Positions 22,641 to 35,020 of a stretch of DNA of 64,000 nt are shown here, piece after piece (the stretch's first letter is position 1; each line of letters begins with the position of its first letter). The notes under the pieces were generated by a model. That model had not been told where the DNA came from and searched no databases. It was given only the letters and a program-made list of their open reading frames with translations. Position numbers and translations under genes: made by a program. Source of the stretch: Manduca sexta (taxonomy: Eukaryota > Arthropoda > Insecta > Lepidoptera > Sphingidae); assembly GCF_014839805.1 (NCBI RefSeq), contig NC_051118.1, forward strand, positions 2,294,001 through 2,358,000, given 5' to 3'.

Positions 22641-22961
22641 CATTAACAAAAGCACAAAAAACATAACGCGTGCGAAATCAGCATGAAAAATAATAAACAA
22701 AACAAGCAAAACACAAATTATTTTTAATTTATAGCACCTATTTAGTTTGAAGTTGGTATTTTTTTATTATTGCTAGTTCTTATTTTTCACATAAGGCCGA
22801 CTTACGAATCCGCGTAAAACATTTGCGTCACACAGGTTTTTATTTACTATTATGAGCCTTTAATTTTTTTATGATTTTATTATACTATTCTAACATTGTT
22901 AGATCTGAAAAATAGATTATTTTAACTACTCAGAACCACAGATGTTATTATTATAATTAAC

Positions 22962-23178
22962 TAGCTTTTGCTCGCGGCTTCGCTCGCGTAAAAAAGGTTT
23001 CCGGGATATTATGACTAAATTACACAAAACTATTATAAATTGTAGCCCATGTGTTATTCTGATGTATAACCAATATTACTATAAAGTTTCATCCAAATGC
23101 TTTTGGTAGTTTTTACGTGAAAGAGAAACAAACATACATCCATCCTCACAAACTTTCGTATTTATAATATTAGTAAGA
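22962..23178 (-). mobile_element. Lep1-like Helitron
   Basis: Minus-strand copy with CTAG/GC-rich end at 22962-22995 and the TCTTACTAATATTATAAA-type 5' end at 23178. Same family as 568-812. Confidence 0.85.
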
Positions 23179-23624
23179 TTTATTATTAGAAGCGTTTAAC
23201 TTCATATGTGTATATGTTCTGGAATTTTGCAATCAATATTTCACCCACTTCCACTGAATCTATCGGGCTGAAATTGGGCACACACGTTTGGTTTTCGTGA
23301 CAAGGCTCAATTATTTAATAGCCACCATTTTTAATCCAATATGGCGGACGTTACAAAATGGCGATTCCAAATTATTTTATGATTCCTGAGAGAGTTGTGT
23401 ACTCGTTTGGGAATTAACAAAAATATTTATTACCTATTTTGCGAGTATATTAATGAACAAAAAATTAAAAACGAATTATATTTTTTTCCCAGTATCTTGC
23501 ACTGTAGTTTATGCTTTAAACTGATTTTGAAAGCAACACCAGAGTTTCTTGTCCGTTCTTCTCTGGTGAGAAGTGTTGCTCAGGCGAGCGTTTTAAATAG
23601 TAACATATTTTTTTCTTGTCACTC

Positions 23625-23817
23625 GAAGTTATAAAACCCGTTATAGTTACCCACATTAGTGTGTCGTGTTCCGGGATCAGTCTGTGTATATCCAGTTCCA
23701 ACAGGCCGGCATAATTGTCTCGACTGTCGACGGGTAATCATCCTTCGTCAGGCGACATTCTATTAGATCCCACTCCACTTGCCATCTTGTGGAGTAGGGT
23801 GACATTTCCATGCCCAC
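23625..23817 (+). repeat. Repeat family C, 5'-truncated copy
   Basis: TTAGTGTGTCGTGTTCCGGG through AACAGGCCGGCATAATTG to the 3' end; the first about 60 bp of the family are absent. Confidence 0.7.
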
Positions 23818-24266
23818 TTAAAAAAAAAAACAAAATCATTGATTACTCAACATTTGGTTTTGATTTATTACTTATTCCTAATCAGCCTTATTTTCACTAA
23901 CTATATTTAACAATAAATTCACTGTTGTTTATAGTTATATAATATAATTATTTTATATGTATTCGTTTTCTTAACATTAATTATAATTTAAATAAAACTA
24001 ATTTTCGGATTTTATCGCTATTTTTTACGTCACAATATTCTCCCGACGTTTCGAAGACTGCAATCTTCATGGTCATGGGAGAGACTGAGGTGTTCGTCAT
24101 CCAAAAAGTCAAAATTACAATATCTACCTACATTTCACTATAATTATAAATATAATTTTATTTGCTGATGACGGTCGATCTACGCAGAATGAGGTCAGTC
24201 TCTTGACGATATTGAAGTATATATTGAAAAACAGTTTTATTTCGATATAAATCTAAGAAATCATTC
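23818..24266. other. Intergenic, no gene seen
   Basis: AT-rich. A segment at about 24010-24125 with CCCGACGTTTCGAAGACTGC resembles a common lepidopteran dispersed repeat, but I cannot assign it. Confidence 0.5.
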
Positions 24267-25085
24267 GGTGCAGCGCAGACGACACCCTTTATTTGTCCGC
24301 GACGCACATGAAGTCTGCATGGCGCGCTAAAAGTCCGCCGCGGATTTTTTAGTCCCAAAGCACGCAACGCACATTGAACATTCTACCTACAGAACTGTAG
24401 GAACGTACATACATGCTATGGAAATGCAGATTAAGGCGTATTATTTTAAACTTGAAGTACTGAAAAAGAAGAAGAAATAAGTAATTTTGGGTACATTCTT
24501 TACTTTCGGTTAGAGTACAAAAACGACAGTTTTCTGTTAAGCATTCAATCCTAAAACAACATCCGGACTAATTCTTTAATATTATAAATGTCTGTATACA
24601 TTTAATGATCTGGTATCCATTTTAAAACCTACTTTGACTCATTGAATTTCGTGAGGAAATCTGCATACCTGAGAAGTTCTCTGTAGGGATTTTGAGTTTT
24701 TGTTAAGTCTTCCAATCAATCCGCCTTAGGCCTGTTTGGTAGGCTAAGGCCTAATCTGTCTGAGTAGTAGACGAAGCCTGTCCAGCAGTGGGACAGTATA
24801 TAATACAAGACTAATATTATTATTTTAATTAATTCGAAACAATGAGGAAGTTTTGGTACATGCTTATGCGTACATCGATCTATAGCGCCACGGTGTTATA
24901 CATGTGCTTACGTCCTCCACTAACGCGTTTAGATTTCAGACTTTAATGTGCACCATCTGCGCTAGCGCACGTTGAAAGAAAGGTTCTTTTCGCGCGCACT
25001 TTTTGTGCGGCGCCGCGCGGTGACATCTGCCAGAATTCACGGTTTTTTTTGCACCGGAGGTTTTGACCGTAGTCTGCGCTGCACC
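24267..25085. mobile_element. Putative DNA element with 14-bp perfect terminal repeats
   Basis: GGTGCAGCGCAGAC at 24267-24280 and its exact reverse complement at 25072-25085 bound 819 bp with GC-rich ends and an AT-rich centre. A family A SINE fragment (24657-24826, plus strand) is nested inside. No clear target duplication and no ORF. Confidence 0.55.
24657..24826 (+). mobile_element. SINE family A, 3' part
   Basis: GAGAAGTTCTCTGTAGGGAT, TAGGCTAAGGCCTAATC and the tail ACTAATATTATTATT identify the 3' half of family A. Confidence 0.7.
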
Positions 25086-25494
25086 TTATTAATTACAATT
25101 GCCTCAAAGCGATACTAGTTCAATCGTATAATATAACGTCATTCGTAATATTCCTCGAAGGGTATTGATAACACTAAAAATAATAAACGAGACATGTTAT
25201 ATTTTCCTCTTATTATAAAGATTAACTGACTGTTGGTATTGTTATCTTACTAACGTCTATTATAATTATTATTATAAGTTGTTCTCCCATTGTCACTTAT
25301 ACACAGTAAATTTCGACGTTATTAGATATTATACTATTTTGCCTGAAACAATAACGTTCTCTTTTAAATCACGATTGTATTTGTAACTCTACGCATACCA
25401 ATTTATTATATTTGCATACGTAATATGTCGAATAATCTAACAATATACTATCAAAACTGTAGAGACGTACGCACTAAATTGAACATATTACATA
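25086..25494. other. Intergenic, no gene seen
   Basis: AT-rich, no recognised feature. Confidence 0.6.
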
Positions 25495-25696
25495 CTAGCG
25501 ACCCGCCCCGGCTTCGCACGGGTGCAATATTTCTCCACTATTTAATGGATGTTATTATACATATAAACCTTCCTCTTGAATCACTCTATCTATTAAAAAA
25601 ACCGCATCAAAATGCGTTGTATAGTTTTAAAGATTTAAGCATACAAAGGTAGGTAAGCATACAGAGAAAGCGACTTTGTTTTATACTATGTAGTGA
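25495..25696 (-). mobile_element. Short Helitron, family 2, copy b (intact)
   Basis: 202 bp, CTAG at 25495-25498 and TAGTGA at 25691-25696 with A and T outside. It serves as the empty-site reference for the interrupted copy at 52315-58971. Confidence 0.85.
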
Positions 25697-26130
25697 TGAA
25701 TATATGGGCTAATTCATATGATATAATTTTAATTGAGATCTGACTAGTGCATTAGATACTTGATAATAAATATATCGAGGATAGGTATGCAGTTTATCGA
25801 TGTGACCGTAATGGTTCCGTTACAGAGAAACAGGATGGTAGCGGAGTACTTTCTCTGGCTGTGATAAAAACTTTAATTACCACTCCAGTTCAAATTAATG
25901 TTGCGCCATACAATGAACTTGTTTTCATAAATCTGCCTGGAGGTGGTCAAAATGATGCATTAGTGAAGCATATATCCCTCTGAAATGTTCTGCTAATATA
26001 TAATGCTCATTTTGAAATGAGATGAGATTGAGATCTTCCGTTGCGTAAACGGTTAAAGTTACGCGACAATCAAATTTTATGACCGATTTGTTTCTCTTAG
26101 AAAGTTCCAAAGATGTTATTATAATTCACT

Positions 26131-26436
26131 GATGGTAGGTCTTTCATATGTGATCCGCTTGGGTAGGTACCACCGCAATGTTTATTTCTGCCACCAAGCA
26201 ATAATTTGTACCTAGTCACTTTTATGTTCCAGTTTGAAGAACATTATAGCCAGTGTAACTATTAGACATAATGAGACTTAACATCTGATGTTTCAGGATG
26301 GCGAGCGTAGTGGAATACCAATAGGTACTTTGTAAATTCAAGTAGTTGGATGGTGTTTCTACTGTTTATACGCGGTTGTATTGCTTACAGTTAAGCGAAC
26401 GGCAAGTTCGTCTCGTCATTCAAAGCAATAAAAAAC
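26131..26436 (+). repeat. Repeat family D, near-complete copy
   Basis: From GGTAGGTCTTTCATATGTGA to CAAAGCAATAAAAAAC; same order of blocks as 16183-16474. Confidence 0.75.
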
Positions 26437-26617
26437 ATAAGTGTGTTTATAAGCATTTGATCTTAAACTTTGGCAGAAAGAAAAGATCACACACTAGCCG
26501 TGACCTTTATTTATCATTGTATATGGCCTTATATATCCATAATTGAACAATTAAGAGTTTTAAAATTAATAAATATTTTTTTTTTCTATACGCAGACACA
26601 CAACTTCACGCATTCAT

Positions 26618-26853
26618 CCACGAAGGGGTATGCAGAGGCGTAACCATGGCATCAACGTTTCGCCAAGTGTGTTCCGTCCCATGATGTGATAGGGGGCGAG
26701 CCTATCGCCAAATCGGGCACAAATTCCAGACTCAGGGCTGATATTGAGCAGAAAGACCCAAATATCAGTTTGCCCAACCCGGGACTCGAACCCAGGACCT
26801 CAGAGCGCTGTCGTACCACGCATGCAGTATAACTACCCCACCGAGGCAGTCAA
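26618..26853 (-). mobile_element. tRNA-headed SINE, family B1
   Basis: Minus-strand copy with head GACTGCCTCGGTGGGGTAG at the right end and B box GGGTTCGAGTCCCGGGTTGG. A family A SINE follows 64 bp to the right. Confidence 0.83.
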
Positions 26854-26916
26854 TATTTTTTCTACACAGTACACAGTGCACGGTAAAGTGGCCCCGATTT
26901 ATAATAATGAATATAT

Positions 26917-27234
26917 AATAATATCAGCCCTGTTTTATATACTTGCCCACTGCTGAGCACGGGCCTCCTCTACTACTGAGAGGGATTAGGCCTTAGTCCA
27001 CCACGCTGGCCTAGTGCGGATTGGTAGACTTCACACACCCTCGAAATTCCTATAGAGAACTTCTCAGATGTGCAGGTTTCCTCACGGTATTTTCCTTCAC
27101 CGTTAAAGCGAACGATAAATTCACAAAGAATACACACATGATTTTAGAAAAGTCAGAGGTGTGTGCCCTTGGGATTTGAACCTGCGGACATTCGTCTTGG
27201 CAGTCCGTTCCACACCCAACTAGGCTATCGCCGA
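26917..27234 (-). mobile_element. Bm1/HaSE-like SINE, family A
   Basis: Near full length; right end CTAGGCTATCGCC (tRNA-like start inverted), left end AATAATATCAGCCCTG. Confidence 0.86.
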
Positions 27235-27308
27235 TTTATAATATGGATATTTATTTCACAATGCCACTAAAATTGTTTAATCCGTATATCCTAAAGTACA
27301 CAATATCA

Positions 27309-27551
27309 TCTATATATATAAAAATGAATCCTTATTTCCCTTGGTCACGCCATCACGCCTGAACGGCTGGACCGATTTCACTATTTTTTTTGTTGTATTT
27401 GTTATTGTCAGGAGAAGGATCTTATGGAAGAAAAAATGAAGCAAGTTGAGCGGAACGTTAGAAAATTTAAGAAAAGTTAATTTCAGCGATTGACAGAATG
27501 CGCGCTGCAAATTCATAGTTAAGACGGGACAACGTCTGTCGGGTCAACTAG
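27309..27551 (+). mobile_element. Short Helitron, family I
   Basis: Starts TCTATATATATAAAAATGAA after A and ends CTGTCGGGTCAACTAG before T. Interior TCACGCCTGAACGGCTGGAC. Other copies are at 49721-49989 and, partially, at 34543-34718 (-). Confidence 0.8.
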
Positions 27552-27723
27552 TTATTTATATTTATAAGCAACACTATTAGCCAACTTAATAAGGAACGTT
27601 TTGGTAGTAGAAATTTTCAAAAATACTTAAAACTGATTCTTGAATTAATCGTAATTCTTTGCATAATTCCGCTATACATGTATGAAAGGAATCTCAGGCT
27701 GTTTGCTTAAAGGAGATTTTTTT

Positions 27724-27968
27724 TTATACAACAATGTCCCCATAGTACACCTGATGGTAATATGAGTGGGGTCCAATAGAATGTCGACTGACGAAAGATG
27801 ATTACCCCTCGGCAGTCGACATAATTATGCCGGCCTGTTGGAAACGTATATACATTATACACAGATCGGAACGCGACACACTTACGTGGTCGAATATGGC
27901 GGGTTTTGACACTTTGCGTACGGTGGTTGCTATCCGGGGGGAAATAAAACATATCCTACCACCAGCAA
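27724..27968 (-). repeat. Repeat family C
   Basis: Inverted, near-complete copy: CCCCATAGTACACCTGATGG to ACATATCCTACCACCAGCAA. Confidence 0.75.
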
Positions 27969-28149
27969 TGATACAATTAAGTTGTACATAAAGTGGTATT
28001 CCCCAATAAACAGCTATCACGCCAGATGCCGCACCGTTCAAATTACAATAATTAGAGGAATCCCGGGCAACGCTTCTCAAGTGTAGTTCGAACAAGAAAT
28101 CGTTTCGGTAATAATTCGGATTTGATATAATATTTTAACAAATTCTTTT

Positions 28150-28369
28150 TTTTATATTGGTCAACGCCCTCAAAAATTCCCAATAGAGAATTTCTTAGGT
28201 ATGCAGGTTTCCTCACGATGTTTTCCTTCACCATTAAAGCAAGCGATAATTGACAAAAAATACACACATAATTTTTTAGAAAAGTCAGAGGTGTATGGCC
28301 TTGGGAGTTGAACCTGCGGACATTCGTCTTGGCAGTCCGTTCCACACCCAACTAGGCTATCGCTGCTTA
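28150..28369 (-). mobile_element. SINE family A, 5' part
   Basis: Minus-strand copy keeping the tRNA-like head (right end) and middle; the 3' third is missing. Confidence 0.78.
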
Positions 28370-29517
28370 CGCAAGCAATATAATATTCTTTAAATACATG
28401 TTCTTATGTTTACATGCACATTCAATCTTTTCTTGAGGTCGGTACCTCGTTTATATTGTCAGCTAAGCAAGTAACAAACAAATATACAAAACTATGTTCA
28501 GTAATGACTTTTGATTGTGTTCAATATGCTTTATAAGAATTATCATTCAATATGACATACTTATTCATTGAAGCGTTAAAATCTAAACCAGAGGTTTCCA
28601 TACTTATATTTCTCATAGACCACTTTCAAAATGTTCCTGGTTCCGATATGCCTGCAGCTAAATTTTTACGATATTTTCCAGAATATGCAAGTTTGAGCTT
28701 CCTAAAATATTATCTACCTACATTGATGGATCAAGTCAAAATTTTAGTTCTTTACTTTGGGAATCAATGATCTAGACCATGTGGAATCTTTTTTGCGTCT
28801 TAGATATAGTAGATGCAGCAAATACAGTTTTTATTATAGTCTGCCATCCAGTCCACAAAAAAGCTATAGGGAAAATGGTCAAATCGAAACGATTTCATGG
28901 GAATGAAATATGTGAAGAAACCACATGGTATCAAATGTCAGCTAGCGTCCAAACATGAACTTGATGTGTCAGGCTGAAGACAGGGTAAATGGCGTAATGG
29001 ACAAAGATTGGCTGATGATGATGATAATGATGATGATGGTGTCCGACACCGATATGGTATTGTATGGAAACGATCTAAGGATTTGAAGAAGAATGGCATC
29101 CAATATCCTCGTCAACAGGACTATATATTCATTAATATATAGTCATTAGTAGGTAGGTGAATTCGTAAGACAACACATATCTAAATTGTCTACAACTTTA
29201 TCTAAAACTAAATATTTATCGTACGAAAATACTTCAATTTCTTTTCAAAACACAAAGACAAGAAACGTCACCGTCGTCTTCTTCAGCTTTAGAAGTCCAC
29301 TGCTGCCCATAAGCCTCTTCTAAACATCAGTCATGAGTGGTTGGCTAACATGCCACTGCATTTATTTATTTATTTAGTTACGGACCAACGAAGGATACAC
29401 GGCATATAATAAAAACAATGTCGTAGCCTTTTTACAATTAACTATGTGACGTGCCTCTTTAATTATAGGAGACTACAGCATGCAAATTTATATATTGGTA
29501 CAACATTGTCTTAACTC
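28370..29517. other. Intergenic, no host gene seen
   Basis: AT-rich. RTE-like 3' scraps with (GATGAT)n at about 28970-29045 and, inverted, at about 29262-29345. A LINE-type poly-T start (TTTATTTATTTATTTAG) is at 29361. The 72-codon frame at 28552-28770 has no recognisable domain. Confidence 0.5.
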
Positions 29518-29853
29518 GAGGTAATTGTTGCGCACTTCGTTTCTACACCGAATGCACGTCTGCATGGGGGGACATTTGTCGTGACCTAGGCACACGATTC
29601 AGTGTGTTCTCTTGGTTGTCAATACGCATCGAAATCTATGAGGGCTCGCAAAAATCTCCTGGCCTTCTCCCCTCCGTACACTCTGAGAAGGTTCCTTTTC
29701 CTTTCCCCACACTTCCCTTCCTCAGATATCCACTCCCAACTATTCTCCAGGCTCTTGCAGGCACTAAGCCAGGGGATTCTAGAATCCCAACCGCAGGTTG
29801 CCCCTGGTTTTACCTGCGGGATCCGATAACCAATAAATCAGTGGCTCAAGAAT
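29518..29853 (+). repeat. Repeat family K copy
   Basis: Longer relative of 9062-9298, ending CTGCGGGATCCGATAACCAA and AATAAAT. Likely the 3' end of a non-LTR element. Confidence 0.55.
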
Positions 29854-29885
29854 GAATTTTACACCTTAGTTGCTAACCAATAAGC

Positions 29886-30113
29886 ATTTTCATAGCTCGT
29901 AGAACTTATGGCCTTTAGAGCGGAAAAGTTCTGGAGTGGCGACCACGAACCGGGAGACGCAGCGTAGGCCCCCCACGAGATGGACCGACGACCTGGTCAG
30001 GGTTACCAGAGTTCGATGGATGAGGGCGGCCCAGAACCGGTCCCTGTGGCGCTCAATGGGAGAGGCCTATCTCCAGCAGTGGACGATTCTCGGCTGAAAT
30101 GATGATGATGAAG
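29886..30113 (+). mobile_element. RTE-type LINE 3' fragment
   Basis: Best-preserved of the three RTE ends: reads GRPPTRWTDDLVRVTRV then [17 protein letters not shown], then a stop and GATGATGATG. 5'-truncated. Confidence 0.8.
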
Positions 30114-33100
30114 CACTTTCATAAACTCTTCACCTAAACAATTTATCAGGCGCGCAGCAAATAAAAATGCTAAATAACAAGACTGTTATTTATTTGGCGT
30201 TTTTCGCTTCACACGCGTACTGCGTCACAAACTATTTAATACAATTAACCATTGATGTAATTAGACGGAGTAGCGCGGTTTGATGACGTTAAAACAAGTA
30301 GGCCAATTATTATAAGCAAGTGTGCGTGACGGCTGCGTCATACGCTGTCCCTATGTATTTCTTTTTAGCCTTGTGTGTTATTGTTGCATGGTTTCCATTC
30401 TATGTAAAGAAAATTGTGTTCTAATACAATTAAAAATAATTGGCTAGAAACATAATATTTAATATCTCTGATTATATTTTTTTAATTATTCTAATAACAA
30501 AGATTTTATTAAATATATATACACAAGGCCTGAATACAATTTATTTTATCTCCTGATTATCCGAATTTAGTTTGTAATGGTGTTCAAATTATTACACCAT
30601 AAAATTATAATAAAATTATTTTACATAAGATTATTTTAAAAAGAAATTTACTTCTGATTTGATTTTTCTCTTTTTATGTATATTTAATTATTTATTTTTA
30701 ACCAAAAATATAATTGAATTTGTAGTTTTGAAAATTGTAAATTACTTTGGATAAATTTTTAAATTTTTTTTTACCAATGCTGGTTTCATAGACTGGCAAC
30801 CCAAAAGAAATGGCGAACTCAATTTAATTTATGCATGTCAACGGGCTTATTTTGCAAAAAGTTACTGTAAGTAATGTAAGTTGCCGGTGATAAGTGACAT
30901 TATTTGTTGTTTTAAATCGACCTTTGTAGTTTGTGCACACTTTAAAGACAAAACCGATATTTTCAAACCATGTAAATTTGGGTAGCAACAGGTGTTAACG
31001 CAGTTACAGCTTGAAGCGCACTTAGGGCGGGAATTGACTACAGAGGTGAACAATTCACGTCTATTTTTATCGAATTTTTTGAAGATTTACGTTTCTATCT
31101 ATGCATGGCAATCCATAGTCGATGCCTACTCCTTTAGGATAGAGGCGTGATATTATGTATCTATACATATTATTAATTAAAACAATTGACATTGTTTTTG
31201 CCCTTTCGCCCGGCCATATAGCGCATTTATCATGTGAAGCCAAAAACCCTTCAAATAATTATTAAAATATTTTTTTCTTATTATCTATTTAGAAGTTAAA
31301 TCATAAACAAAATATAGACGGTTGGGAGCCAATTGACTTGAGTGTTATTTTTGCAAAATTGATTTCCATTACATATTTGGAATCAGCACATATTTTCAAC
31401 GTGAGTTCATTATTTTTATTTGAAAAAAAGTAGCTTAATAATTTCTATTACACATTTGCAATCAGCAAATTTTTTTTCAACGTTTTTTTGTTTTTTTTTT
31501 TTATTAAAATCAAAGTCACTTAACTACCGTTTTCAACAAAAGACCCCAACAGCTATCGATCGACTAAAATGGACTATCGGAATAAAACTAGGTTTCTGAT
31601 TTTATAATGGTTTCTTTATACTTCAATTTTATCCCGACGTAGTACAAACATAAAAAAAACTCCGATAAAATTCAAAAACTTATTTTATATCTATGTCCTT
31701 CGCGTTAACATAATAATGTACCAATAAAAAAAAAATATATTATATGCTTTCTTAATTTTTTTTTTTTTTTTATTTATTTAGTATTAGGGAAACACACAGA
31801 ACAATTACATCTGAACATAAATACATAAATATAAAACAAAATCCAGCAAAGTTTCCACCAAAAGCTAAAACAGACTAGGAGATTTCTTTATTTCTTTAAA
31901 AACTTTGTACACGTGATACAGACGAACTTAATGCTAAGGGCATTCTCTCCGAGGCAACTTCAGGGCGGTGCAGAGATAGAGGGAGGAAGGTGTATAATAA
32001 AAAAAGGATAATAACATTTAGATAAAACAAATGTATATGTCCTTATATATATAAATATATAATATATATTTAATAATGAAATGAAATAATGCATTTGAAC
32101 CTGTAAAATGTTGTTCAATATTTAGATTTCGTCAATATTAATTACCACCAGCTCCGAAAGTAGTCCTCAACAGAGAAGAACGGGCAAAAAGCTCTGGTGT
32201 TGTAAATAAATAGATCAACATATTTATGACGGCGCGTCTCATGAAAGTCAACGTCTAGAGTGACACCGTCAGTCACTCTAGCGAAGCGTCGTGTCGACGG
32301 TAGCGGGGCCGACCATCTTTACTTGGCTTTTGGTGGTACAGAACGGCCAGCGCACCACGTTTGCGACGATTCGCTACAAAACGTGTTAATCAGTGTATCA
32401 GTGTGCTAATGAGTTCAAATTGTTCTTATTAATAAAGCACTTGATGAAACTTTTAAATAAATATATTCAAAGAGATAAAAAGATATTGTACGTTAAAACA
32501 GTCAGAGACAAGGGAGGGGACTTAAAAACTAGTAATGTACGCTGACCGGTGAGCTGTCTATGGGTCACTGGTATTTGCGTTTACTCCAACACAAATGAAT
32601 CATGAAGGCCCTCCTGCGCTTTCAAATTCGTTAATAAGCTAAAGAGAAGAGTCGATTACTTTAATTGGTTTATTTTTGAACGAATTGAATGTTCCAATTT
32701 CTATCGTGCATTGAAAACAACCGCTAGCCAATTTACCTTCAACCGTTGACATAATATTATAAATATGACATAAATATATAAAAAAGATATTGCACACCTC
32801 GTGCTGGCCAGGAAGTAGTTCAAAACTGGTTTTCCCTCCCATCTTCCTATGTTATGCTGAAGGTTTATAGCGGTTTCCTATCAAGCGACAAATTACCCAT
32901 TTAATAAGTAATTTAATGAAAATAAGTATTTAAATTATACATATATTTTTAACGACGTATATTAAACTCACGCGCGTCCAGTAAAGCCAGGCTGCGCTTT
33001 GTCTATGACTTGAATCTATAAATGGTAGTATTCCCATCAGGTGACCGGAAAAAATCCGCACCTTAGCACTACCACTGCTCTCCACGGTGCCAAAGATGGA

Positions 33101-33317
33101 AACAGATGGCGCCACTTATTCGAAACGAAAGTTTCTTCATGTCCAAGGCATCGAGTCCAGCAATGAGGAAAACGATGCGGGGAGGATATTGAATAGACCA
33201 ACTTATTCAGGGTATCTAGTACCATTGTCTCAATAAATAATGTGAATATTGTTTGTTGGCTTTCGTATGGATTAGAGTTTGTAAAGCCTATACAATAGTT
33301 TTGTATATAGGCATTGT
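30114..33317. other. 3.2 kb without recognised gene
   Basis: AT-rich. Includes long T runs near 31485-31502 and 31757-31772, the latter followed by (TTTA)n and a LINE 3'-end-like sequence to about 32000 (minus orientation). A GC-richer block at 32160-32430 could be a promoter/5' untranslated region, but no coding exon follows. No splice-flanked open exon was found on either strand. Confidence 0.5.
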
Positions 33318-33630
33318 ACTACGTACTAGATTTGGCGTTCTGAACATTCAGTGTGTTCAACTGAATTCAACTGCAATCCGTTCAAACTGACTTTAGTATG
33401 GTCAATATTGACAGCTTGTTTGTGTACGGAGTGCCGCTCATGATATAAAAACTCGAGTGTAAGTGGAACCTGGATTTGAATAAAAAATATTAATCAAATA
33501 AGTAAAATAATTTGTCGTTGAAATGAAAATGGTTTATAACAGTGCCATTTTGTTTGCCATTTAAGTTCAGATTTTGAACAAATAGTTTATATGGACGTTC
33601 GTGTCTATAGAATATACGTCAATAGGCATA
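33318..33630 (+). repeat. Repeat family G, long copy
   Basis: Contains the interior (GTGTACGGAGTGCCGCTCAT) that is missing at 10844-11030. Ends TATAGAATATACGTCAATAG. Confidence 0.72.
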
Positions 33631-34006
33631 GCTATGTCCACACAATCCCTGACCGTAAGGGAACTAGGGTCCAGATAGTGTCGACGGGCGTGTGATATAT
33701 TTTGTTGAGGTTGCATAGGCAAACATAAAACCTCTTTATATTATGTGGACTGGCAGTATATTTTTTGAATTATTGTATTTAGAATGATTAACTATGTCGA
33801 GTTGTTACTAAGCACTATACTGCTGTGCTAAGCGCAAAAGCGGTATGTCAAGGAAACCTTATTTCGAGATAATCGAAGTCTTGTAAATATGGTTTCATAG
33901 TTTTGTATATAAAACTGAGATAGATAAAAACTTTTAAGGTTTTTTTAACAAGTTCTAAACAAGATACCGTTATTTAGGTAAGTTTATTGAATGGGTATTT
34001 AAGGTT

Positions 34007-34322
34007 ATAGCTTAAGGTCCATTTTTCATAAATTTTGTTTCACCTTTAATCTGGGTAACTAAACAAGTATTGACAAGTAAAGAATTTAAATTCACGTCTA
34101 GTTAGTGATTACTATTAGTTCTCGCAGTTGAAAGAAAAACGTAAAAATAATTAATAATCATGGATATTTCGGCCTTTAAAATTTAATATGACGAAATTTT
34201 AAAGGCCGAAATATCCATGCATATTAATTTTTTTACGTTTTCTTACCCATCCTAGACGTGAATTAAACAAAATACTATTAAAATGAAACAAAAATGAAAA
34301 TGGACCTATAACCTTAAGCTAT
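34007..34322. mobile_element. Foldback (hairpin) element
   Basis: The whole 316 bp is an imperfect palindrome: ATAGCTTAAGGTCC at the left against GGACCTATAACCTTAAGCTAT at the right. The core arms TGGATATTTCGGCCTTTAAA are perfect over at least 20 bp around a centre near 34188. Non-coding. Confidence 0.85.
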
Positions 34323-34542
34323 CTGACGACATAAAAATCAAGAAGTTGATTTTTTTTTGAGATACTAATTTGGAGCTAAACACGGCAGTATATGCTATCT
34401 TATTATGGTTGTGTTATGACGTGCAATAGATTAGAAATATATAAGTCGATATTTTACCGTAGGTCTAGTTTGCTTTCACTCCCTAAGCACTCTAATTCTG
34501 TTGTACAACTCTGCTAGGGCGATTAGAAGCCCAAGAATATTA

Positions 34543-34718
34543 AAAACAAACAATTGACAGTTATATAAAATTAATATTTTCGTTAAGTTTTCTAAAATTT
34601 TCTAATTTTCCGCACAATTTTTTGATTTTTTTCTTTCATAAGATCCTTCTCCTGACAATAACAAACACAACAAAAAAAATAGTGAAATAGGGATTCATTT
34701 ATATATATGTATATACAT
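34543..34718 (-). mobile_element. Short Helitron, family I, truncated
   Basis: Inverted: AGATCCTTCTCCTGACAATA and AGGGATTCATTTATATATA match the 5' half of 27309-27551; the 3' CTAG end is missing. Confidence 0.6.
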
Positions 34719-35020
34719 CATAATTCTAACACAGAAATAATTATTAGAATTCGGTAAAAAATCAACAAGTTATAAGCTTTTGAATTTTGGTAGAAGGTGT
34801 AAGTGTCAAGAAACGTGTAAAAAGGCGTATTACCCGCACGTGACGTCATCGGGAATAACACAACGCGTACTCTTATACAAACATTGAATTTTGATAAATA
34901 CAAATTACTGCCGCATTTGTTGACTAATTTTAATGCAGTATTCATATAAGTGTTTTTTTTTGGAACAACTGGCTTTGACCTAAAATAATGTACAAAATCT
35001 GGCAAAGGAAATAACTTATT
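34714..35020 (+). repeat. Repeat family L copy
   Basis: TCGGTAAAAAATCAACAAGT and GAATAATGTACAAAATC-type blocks are shared with 17255-17555 and 53532-53803. Confidence 0.62.

Noticed and set aside
28552..28770. 72-codon plus-strand ORF as an exon candidate
   Set aside because: No splice-site support or conserved motif; surroundings are repeat scraps.
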